Part shown: one piece after another, positions 14,391 through 19,908 of the stretch
Layout: each line of letters opens with the position of its first letter
How positions within the stretch are numbered: position 1 is the stretch's first letter
Source of the DNA: Clostridia bacterium
GTDB lineage: Bacteria > Bacillota > Clostridia > Oscillospirales > Oscillospiraceae
Direction of reading: 5' to 3'
Assembly: GCA_021153265.1 (NCBI GenBank)
Contig: JAGKTU010000034.1
Span: forward strand, 1 to 19,908
DNA length: 19,908 nt
The notes under the pieces: model-generated
What the model was told of the DNA's origin: nothing
Database searches by the model: none
Seen by the model: the letters and a program-made list of their open reading frames with translations, nothing else
Translations under genes and position numbers: made by a program

Positions 14391-15182
14391 ATGAAAATTC
14401 TCGTCTGTGTGAAGCAGGTGCCCGGCTCCAACAATGTGGAAGTGGATCCGGTCACCGGTGTATTGAAGCGAAGCGGCATCCCCAGCAAGATCAACCCCTA
14501 CGATCTGTACGCCATCGAAACGGCCCTGACCCTTGCAGAGCGGTTCGGCGGCACTGTCCAGACCCTCACCATGGGCCCGCCCCAAGCAAAAGCCGTAATT
14601 CTGGAGACCGTCTGCATGGGCGCAAGTCACGGCACGGTGCTGACCGACCGGAAATTTGCCGGAGCCGACGTACTGGCCACCGCCTATACCATCTCTCAGG
14701 GCATCCGCAAATGTGGCGACTTTGACCTGATCCTCTGCGGCAAGCAGACCACCGACGGCGACACCGCCCAGGTGGGCGCAGAGGTGGCGGAATACTTAGC
14801 GCTTCCCAATGTGTCCAACGTCCTGTCCATCGAGGACTGCCGGGAGGGCAAGCTCTTCCTCACCGCGTCCTTGGACGACCGGATCGTGACCCAGAGTGTC
14901 CGCCTTCCCTGCCTCATCAGCGTGGACGGCGACATCAACACCCCCCGCCTGCCCTCCTATAAGATCCGCAAGAGCCTCAAGGAAGAAGATGCCGTTCGGT
15001 TCCTGACCTTCGCGGATTTTGATGATCAGGATCCGGATCACTACGGTCTCACCGGCTCCGCCACCCAGGTGGAGCGGATCTTCCCCCCGGAAAAGGTGGC
15101 CCAGAAACATACCCTGCAGGGCGACGCCGCCCAGCAGGCAGATCAGCTCTACCGGCTTCTGCTGGACAAGAAAATGCTGTAA
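14391..15182 (+). CDS. lctB: Electron transfer flavoprotein beta subunit of lactate dehydrogenase complex (LctB-like)
   Basis: This 263-residue EtfB begins MKILVCVKQVPGSN. It carries the family segments NPYDLYAIETAL near residue 40 and GKQTTDGDTAQVGAEVAEYL at about 118-137, which line the nucleotide/FAD pocket. It pairs with the EtfA encoded next. In Acetobacterium woodii LctB and LctC bind LctD to drive NAD-dependent lactate oxidation by coupling it to reduced ferredoxin (confurcation). The order etfB-etfA-FAD oxidase matches that operon. A GGAGGTG Shine-Dalgarno precedes the ATG. Other Etf systems, for example those paired with acyl-CoA dehydrogenases, are less likely given the following gene. 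Confidence 0.9.
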   Translation: MKILVCVKQVPGSNNVEVDPVTGVLKRSGIPSKINPYDLYAIETALTLAERFGGTVQTLTMGPPQAKAVILETVCMGASHGTVLTDRKFAGADVLATAYTISQGIRKCGDFDLILCGKQTTDGDTAQVGAEVAEYLALPNVSNVLSIEDCREGKLFLTASLDDRIVTQSVRLPCLISVDGDINTPRLPSYKIRKSLKEEDAVRFLTFADFDDQDPDHYGLTGSATQVERIFPPEKVAQKHTLQGDAAQQADQLYRLLLDKKML

Positions 15183-15194
15183 GGAGGTGGCGTT

Positions 15195-16379
15195 ATGGGT
15201 AAATTAGTCATTCGCCGGGATCTTGTAACCCCGGACAAAGCCAATGCTCTGGTGGATATCTGCCCCTTCGGCGCGATCTGCTATGAAAACGGCATTTTAG
15301 ACATCTCCTCCGGCTGTAAGATGTGCAAAATGTGCGTCCGCAAGGGACAAGGACTGGTGGAATTCCATGAGGAAACCAAGTCCATCGACAAGAACCTCTG
15401 GCGCGGCATCTGCGTCTACGCCGACTGCACCGGCGGCAAGCTCCACCGGGTAACCTTCGAACTCTGCGGCAAGGCAAAGGAACTTGCCTGCGTCACCGGG
15501 CATCCGGTCTACGCCCTCCTCATCGGCCACGAGGTAAGCGCCTGTGCCGAACAGCTTCTGCACTACGGCGTGGATAAGGTCTTCGTCTACGACCACCCTG
15601 CCTTTGCCGATTTCCGCGTCGAGCCCTACGCCGCGGCCTTCTGCGACTTTATTGACAAAGAAAAACCCTCCTCCATTCTGGTAGGCGCCACCAACTTAGG
15701 CCGTCAGCTTGCCCCCCGTGTGGCTGCCCGATGCCGCACCGGTCTCACCGCCGACTGTACAGTGCTTCAGATGAAGGAAAACACCGATCTTATCCAGATT
15801 CGCCCCGCCTTCGGCGGCAACATCATGGCCCAGATCGTCACCCCCAACACCCGTCCCCAGTTCTGCACCGTGCGCTATAAAGTCTTCTCCGAACCCAAAC
15901 CCACCGATGTACCCTCCGGTGAGATCATCCCCATGGCCGTGACGGAAGAAATGTGCCGCGCCGCCGTGGAGATCCTCGGTTCCGTTGCAAAGCCCACGGA
16001 TATCGACATCGCCGAAGCCGATGTGATCGTAGCCGTCGGCCGGGGTGCGGCCAGCGAAGCCATGCGCGCCATGGCGAAGGAGCTTGCCGATCTTCTCGGC
16101 GGCGTGGTGGCCTGCACCCGACCTCTTGTGGAAGAGAATATCATGGACGCCAAGCGCCAGATCGGCCTGTCCGGCCGGACCGTCAAGCCCAAGCTGATCT
16201 TCGCTCTGGGCATCTCCGGCGCGGTGCAGTTTGCCGCCGGCATGAAGTCCTCGGACTGCATCGTGGCTGTCAATTCCGACCCTGCCGCCCCCATTTTTGA
16301 CGTAGCCCATTACTGCGTTGTGGGGGATGTGAACGCCATCGTACCCAAGCTCATCGACCATATCAAGGGGGTGTCCTGA
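15195..16379 (+). CDS. lctC: Electron transfer flavoprotein alpha subunit with N-terminal [4Fe-4S] domain (LctC-like)
   Basis: The 394-residue EtfA is longer than plain EtfA (about 320) because of an N-terminal ferredoxin-like domain. C41, C44 and C47 (CKMCKMC), plus C23 in an ICP motif, can hold one [4Fe-4S] cluster; C29 is a further cysteine. The C-terminal FAD domain is intact, with VGRGAASEAM near 282, QIGLSGRTVKPKL near 320, GISGAVQFAAGM near 340 and NSDPAAPIFDVA near 362. A single N-terminal cluster is characteristic of the LctC-type Etf that takes electrons to or from ferredoxin. A GGAGG overlaps the EtfB stop, with the ATG 12 nt after it. Its own stop shares one base with the next start. 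Confidence 0.92.
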   Translation: MGKLVIRRDLVTPDKANALVDICPFGAICYENGILDISSGCKMCKMCVRKGQGLVEFHEETKSIDKNLWRGICVYADCTGGKLHRVTFELCGKAKELACVTGHPVYALLIGHEVSACAEQLLHYGVDKVFVYDHPAFADFRVEPYAAAFCDFIDKEKPSSILVGATNLGRQLAPRVAARCRTGLTADCTVLQMKENTDLIQIRPAFGGNIMAQIVTPNTRPQFCTVRYKVFSEPKPTDVPSGEIIPMAVTEEMCRAAVEILGSVAKPTDIDIAEADVIVAVGRGAASEAMRAMAKELADLLGGVVACTRPLVEENIMDAKRQIGLSGRTVKPKLIFALGISGAVQFAAGMKSSDCIVAVNSDPAAPIFDVAHYCVVGDVNAIVPKLIDHIKGVS

Positions 16380-17773
16380 TGTACAGCAAGGTAACCGCGG
16401 CGGACATTGCCGCTCTGCAGGCCATCGTCGGCGAACAGGACGTACTCACCGGCGAAGCCATCAATCCCGACTACGCCCATGACGAACTGGGCGGCGTTTC
16501 CCAAATGCCCGAAGTTCTTGTCCGTGTCCATTCCACCGAAGAAATCTCCAAAATCATGCGCCTCGCCTATGCGCGCACCATCCCCGTCACCGTTCGGGGC
16601 AGCGGCACAGGTCTGGTAGGCGCAGCCGTGCCCATCCACGGCGGCATCCTGCTGGAAACCACCAAAATGAACAAAATCCTCCGTCTGGACGAACATAACC
16701 TCACTGTCACGGTCCAGCCCGGCGTACTGCTGATGGAGCTTGCCGCCTTTGCCGAGGAGCATGACTTCCTCTACCCCCCGGATCCCGGCGAAAAGAGCGC
16801 CACCATCGGCGGCAACATCTCCACCAACGCCGGCGGCATGCGTGCCGTCAAGTACGGCGTGACCCGGGACTATGTCCGCTCTCTGACGGTGGTGCTGCCC
16901 AACGGTGAGATCCAGACCTTCGGCGCCGCCGTGGCGAAAAACAGCTCCGGCTACAGCTTAAAGGACCTGATCATCGGCTCGGAAGGCACTCTCGCTATCA
17001 TCTGCGAGGCAGTTCTGAAGCTGGTTCCCCTGCCGAAAGTATCGGTGAGCCTGCTTGTACCCTTCCCGGATATGAAATCTGCCATCGAAGCCGTTCCCCA
17101 CATCATCCGCTCCAAGGTCACCCCCACCGCCATCGAATATATGTCCCGTGACACCATTTTGTTCTCCGAAAGTTATCTGGGCAAACGCTTCCCCGACACG
17201 AAAAACGATGCCTACATCCTGCTGACCTTCGACGGCAACACCCAAACTCAGGTGGATACCGACATGAGCGTGGTCGCCGACCTGTGCCTTCAGCTGGGCG
17301 CACTGGACGCCTACATCGTGGATACCGAGGAGCGGAAAAAGTCCGTCTGGTCTGCCCGGGGCGCATTTTTGGAGGCCATCAAGGCTTCCACCACGGAAAT
17401 GGACGAGTGCGACGTGGTCGTCCCCGGAAATCAGGTAGATACCTTTATTAAATTCACCCATGAACTGGCCGCTGAGTTCCAAGTTCGTATCCCCAGCTTC
17501 GGTCACGCCGGTGACGGCAACCTCCACGTCTACATCTGCCGGGACGCGTTAAGCGATGCCGACTGGGAAACCACAAAAGCCGCCATCTTCGACCGGATGT
17601 ACGCAAAATCCGTGGAATTGGGCGGTCTGGTCTCCGGTGAGCATGGCATCGGCTATGCCAAACGGGAGTTTATGAAGCGGCAGTACGGCCCCACCCCCGT
17701 CGCACTGATGCAGGGCATCAAGAGGGTCTTTGACGAAAAGAACATTTTGAACCCCGGAAAAGTATGCTTCTGA
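16379..17773 (+). CDS. lctD: FAD-dependent D-lactate/2-hydroxyacid dehydrogenase (LctD/GlcD family)
   Basis: This 464-residue flavoprotein has an N-terminal PCMH FAD-binding domain, with VRGSGTGLVGAAVP at about 76-89 and GEKSATIGGNISTNAGG near 137-153. The C-terminal FAD-oxidase domain carries the active-site segment FGHAGDGNLHVY near 375 and ends GEHGIGYAKREF...NPGKVCF. Length is close to that of A. woodii LctD. With the adjacent EtfAB it should oxidise lactate, or another 2-hydroxyacid, to the 2-oxoacid. Start and EtfA stop overlap (TGATG), with AAGGGGG upstream. Glycolate oxidase subunit GlcD is the family alternative, but GlcE/GlcF are absent and EtfAB are present. Confidence 0.9.
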   Translation: MYSKVTAADIAALQAIVGEQDVLTGEAINPDYAHDELGGVSQMPEVLVRVHSTEEISKIMRLAYARTIPVTVRGSGTGLVGAAVPIHGGILLETTKMNKILRLDEHNLTVTVQPGVLLMELAAFAEEHDFLYPPDPGEKSATIGGNISTNAGGMRAVKYGVTRDYVRSLTVVLPNGEIQTFGAAVAKNSSGYSLKDLIIGSEGTLAIICEAVLKLVPLPKVSVSLLVPFPDMKSAIEAVPHIIRSKVTPTAIEYMSRDTILFSESYLGKRFPDTKNDAYILLTFDGNTQTQVDTDMSVVADLCLQLGALDAYIVDTEERKKSVWSARGAFLEAIKASTTEMDECDVVVPGNQVDTFIKFTHELAAEFQVRIPSFGHAGDGNLHVYICRDALSDADWETTKAAIFDRMYAKSVELGGLVSGEHGIGYAKREFMKRQYGPTPVALMQGIKRVFDEKNILNPGKVCF

Positions 17774-17792
17774 CCAAAAGGAGTGTGCATTT

Positions 17793-19061
17793 ATGAACAT
17801 ACATCTGCCATTCGGTCGAACCCATCTCACCGCCGAACTTCCCGACCACCGACTTCAGGCCGTCCTGTGCAGCCGGTTGGAAAGCTACCGGCCACCCATG
17901 GGAGAATCCGAGCTGGTTCAATCCGCTCTGGATAACCCCATCGGCTCTCCCAAGCTGGAAGAGCTGGCTGTCGGTAAGGAAAACATCGTCCTCATCGCCA
18001 GCGATCACACCCGGCCCGTCCCCAGCAAGGTTTTAGTCCCCCCCATGCTGGCTGCCATCCGCCGGGAAAATCCCCAAGCCAAAATCACCATCCTCATCGC
18101 CACCGGCTGCCACCGGGGAACCACCAAAGCAGAACTGATCGAGAAATTCGGCCCGGAGATCGTTTCTAAGGAGAACATCGCCATCCATGACTGCGCCGAC
18201 GAAGAAAACATGGTCACCATCGGCACACTGCCCTCCGGCGGTGCGCTCCGGATCAACCGAATTGCCGCGGAAGCGGATCTTCTGATCAGCGAAGGCTTCA
18301 TCGAACCCCATTTCTTCGCCGGTTTCTCCGGTGGACGCAAAAGCGTTCTGCCGGGTATCGCTGCCCGGGAAACCGTATTCTGGAATCACAATTCAGGTTT
18401 TATCGCCGACCCCCACGCCCGGACCGGCATTCTGGAGGGCAACCCCCTCCACCGGGATATGCTTTACGCCGCCCGGGCCGCAAAGCTCGCCTTCATTTGC
18501 AATGTGGTTATCAACGCCAAGCGTCAGGTGGTGGGAGCTTTCGCCGGTGACTGCGACCAAGCCCACCTTGCCGGTACGGAGTTCTTAAAAGAGCTCTGCC
18601 AGGTGCCGGCCACCCCTGCGGACATCGTCATCACCACCAACAACGGCTATCCCTTGGATCAGAATATTTATCAGGCCGTCAAGGGCATGACCGCCGGTGA
18701 ACGCACTTGCCGGGAGGGCGGCGTCATCATCATGGTCGCTGCCTGCGAAGACGGCCACGGCGGTGAATCCTTCCGCAAGACCATTGCCGAAGGCGGCACA
18801 CCTGCCCAGATTCTGGATCAGATCCAGTCCACACCCCCGGAGCATACTCTGCCCGACCAATGGGAGAGCCAGATCCTTGCGAGAATTCTGAACAAACACC
18901 ATGTCGTGCTGGTCACCCGGGCAGAGGCGGACCTTGTCCGATCCATGCAGATGCACCCGGCATCCGATATCCCGCAAGCCCTCGCCATCGCGCAGGGGCT
19001 TCTGGGCCGCGAAGGCAGCATCACCGTGATCCCCGAGGGCATTTCCACCATCGTAGGATAA
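17793..19061 (+). CDS. larA: Nickel-pincer-dependent lactate racemase (LarA family, LctF-like)
   Basis: This 422-residue protein keeps the residues known from Lactobacillus LarA, shifted by one position: D71 and R74 in DHTRP, H107 in ATGCHR, H173 in EPHFFAGFSG, K183 (the lysine that links the nickel-pincer nucleotide) in GGRKSVLPG, and H199 after VFWN. It would interconvert L- and D-lactate, or a related 2-hydroxyacid, so that the stereospecific dehydrogenase upstream can use both forms. In A. woodii a LarA homolog closes the lct operon in the same way. LarB, LarC and LarE, needed to build the cofactor, are not in this window, and neither is a lactate permease. AAGGAG precedes the ATG. LarA paralogs with other substrates exist. 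Confidence 0.88.
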   Translation: MNIHLPFGRTHLTAELPDHRLQAVLCSRLESYRPPMGESELVQSALDNPIGSPKLEELAVGKENIVLIASDHTRPVPSKVLVPPMLAAIRRENPQAKITILIATGCHRGTTKAELIEKFGPEIVSKENIAIHDCADEENMVTIGTLPSGGALRINRIAAEADLLISEGFIEPHFFAGFSGGRKSVLPGIAARETVFWNHNSGFIADPHARTGILEGNPLHRDMLYAARAAKLAFICNVVINAKRQVVGAFAGDCDQAHLAGTEFLKELCQVPATPADIVITTNNGYPLDQNIYQAVKGMTAGERTCREGGVIIMVAACEDGHGGESFRKTIAEGGTPAQILDQIQSTPPEHTLPDQWESQILARILNKHHVVLVTRAEADLVRSMQMHPASDIPQALAIAQGLLGREGSITVIPEGISTIVG

Positions 19062-19067
19062 TTGCAC

Positions 19068-19096
19068 TTGCAAACGGCATTTAACCCATGTATAAT
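19068..19096 (+). promoter_or_regulatory. Sigma-A promoter of the small membrane protein gene
   Basis: TTGCAA (19068-19073) and a perfect TATAAT (19091-19096) are separated by 17 bp. Because the -10 box overlaps the upstream in-frame ATG at 19088, translation must start later, at 19136. Confidence 0.82.
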
Positions 19097-19135
19097 AAAC
19101 AGACCCCCGAAAAAAACACACAAGGAGCGAATCAG

Positions 19136-19726
19136 ATGAAAGAATTCCGCTTATCCACCCCCGGCGAACGCCTTGTCAGCATCGCCTTCTCCGTACTTGT
19201 CATCCTTGGCCTTGGCGGTCTGCTGTTCCTTCTGCGCAGCAACCTGGGCCTGCTGATCGTATGCGGCCTCGCCGCCGGCCTGCTGGCGCTCCTTTTTGGT
19301 GTATACATTTATAATGTCCTGCGAACGTTGTGCATTGTCGATCCGGAAAAGAAGCAGCTCACCTACAAGGGCATCAACGGCAAGGTCTTCGACCTGACCA
19401 GCGCCGTTCAGCTCCAGACACTGCCCAAGCGCAACGGTCAGACCGCCATCCGCACGCTGGTCTTCTCCGACGAGGATGATATGATCGTAGCCGTGATCCC
19501 CACCATGTTCACCTACAAGCAGGGCATGATGGCCGAGCCCATGGCAGAGGAGATGGCCAAGGTTCTGGGCATCCGGTTCAAGCGCAACATCCCCGAGTGG
19601 GAGTTCGATAAAGAGCTGTACAAGCAGCACATCAAGGAAGAAGCCGAACGGCAAAAGGCTGAGAGCAAGGCCCGCCGGAAAGCCAAGATGAGTCACCGCA
19701 TCAACAAGTATAAGAACGCAAAATGA
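19136..19726 (+). CDS. Uncharacterised membrane protein with two N-terminal transmembrane helices
   Basis: I start at 19136 (MKEFRLSTPGERL, 196 residues), with AAGGAGCG 7-8 nt upstream. An in-frame ATG at 19088 lies within the promoter. Residues about 13-33 and 37-59 are hydrophobic and predicted to form two membrane helices with a very short turn. A soluble region (about 62-150) follows, with alternating beta-like segments such as CIVDPEKKQLTYKG, which could be a PH-like fold; this is only an impression. The C-terminal 40 residues are highly charged, rich in Lys, Glu and Arg, and probably form a helix. I do not recognise a family. Its own promoter separates it from the lactate operon, so no functional link is implied. 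Confidence 0.75.
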   Translation: MKEFRLSTPGERLVSIAFSVLVILGLGGLLFLLRSNLGLLIVCGLAAGLLALLFGVYIYNVLRTLCIVDPEKKQLTYKGINGKVFDLTSAVQLQTLPKRNGQTAIRTLVFSDEDDMIVAVIPTMFTYKQGMMAEPMAEEMAKVLGIRFKRNIPEWEFDKELYKQHIKEEAERQKAESKARRKAKMSHRINKYKNAK

Positions 19727-19734
19727 GCAAACCA

Positions 19735-19765
19735 GCGCCCCATCCGCACGGATGGGGCGCTTGCA
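19735..19765 (+). terminator. Hairpin terminator after the small membrane protein gene
   Basis: GCGCCCCATCC (19735-19745) pairs perfectly with GGATGGGGCGC (19750-19760) over a four-base loop, followed by TTGCATATTATT. The stem is strong but the T tract is interrupted. Confidence 0.75.
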
Positions 19766-19860
19766 TATTATTATGCAACTTAGCTTTTAAAATCGCCACT
19801 GTTTTGGAAGAAAAAGACCTGTTTTTAAGCGAAATCAACTGTCGAATGAACGCAAAAATT

Positions 19861-19898
19861 GATGCCCTCCCGGCTTTCACCGGGAGGGCATCTGGTTT
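19861..19898. terminator. Possible bidirectional terminator near the right edge
   Basis: A perfect 13-bp stem (19861-19873 with 19880-19892, loop CTTTCA) is followed by TGGTTTTA on the plus strand. On the minus strand it is followed by AATTTTTG, the better T tract. It may end a convergent minus-strand gene beyond the window. Between 19766 and 19860 I see no gene. Confidence 0.6.
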
Positions 19899-19908
19899 TA
19901 CTTAGTGC

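Noticed and set aside
14360..19781. Shared 11-mer TTATGCAACTT at 14360-14370 and 19771-19781 as a possible regulatory site
   Set aside because: Many chance 11-base matches are expected in a window of this size, the two copies sit in unrelated positions, one upstream of a gene and one after a terminator, and neither is palindromic.
1..19908. CRISPR array, tRNA or rRNA genes, prophage or defence genes
   Set aside because: No regularly spaced repeats, no tRNA cloverleaf or rRNA-like sequence and no phage or nuclease-type proteins were found; all sizeable coding regions fit metabolic or regulatory roles.

Overview
The window looks like a chromosomal segment of a Gram-positive anaerobe of the Bacillota (class Clostridia; a gut Oscillospiraceae-type genome is my best guess, an inference). 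The reasons are three T-box leaders, strong Shine-Dalgarno sites, a ferredoxin-coupled 2-oxoacid oxidoreductase, an Etf-linked lactate dehydrogenase of the Acetobacterium type, and GC-rich third codon positions.

Layout. Positions 1-99 look like the 3' end of an IS150-like (IS3 family) element cut by the window edge. Positions 127-4516, minus strand, form a tight operon: P-loop ATPase, ferredoxin, alpha, beta and gamma subunits of a branched-chain 2-oxoacid:ferredoxin oxidoreductase (Vor), then a branched-chain aminotransferase. A roughly 105-bp MITE-like repeat (4529-4634) separates it from an acyl-CoA synthetase (4635-6923). A paralogous synthetase lies upstream (7289-9556). Both synthetases carry an N-terminal XRE helix-turn-helix plus cupin module. 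Each is preceded by a consensus promoter and a T-box riboswitch. A third, divergent T-box (10008-10285, plus strand) precedes a LeuA-like protein that has lost its catalytic residues and a fusion of a sugar-phosphate-isomerase-like TIM barrel to a third acyl-CoA synthetase. After a terminator comes a separate lactate unit (14391-19061): EtfB, EtfA with a [4Fe-4S] domain, FAD-dependent lactate dehydrogenase and a LarA-type racemase. A small membrane protein of unknown function closes the window.

How it may work. By aligning the three T-box Stem I regions by hand I read the specifier codons as GUC (Val), AUC (Ile) and CUG (Leu), one per acyl-CoA synthetase unit. T-boxes switch genes on when the cognate tRNA is uncharged, so these synthetases should serve amino acid synthesis rather than breakdown. 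The simplest model is that isobutyrate, 2-methylbutyrate and isovalerate are activated to CoA thioesters, reductively carboxylated by Vor to the branched 2-oxoacids, and transaminated to Val, Ile and Leu. Reductive carboxylation of branched short-chain acids is known biochemistry in anaerobes. A dedicated locus with three amino-acid-specific T-boxes, regulator-fused synthetases and a LeuA pseudoenzyme is the part that may be undescribed.
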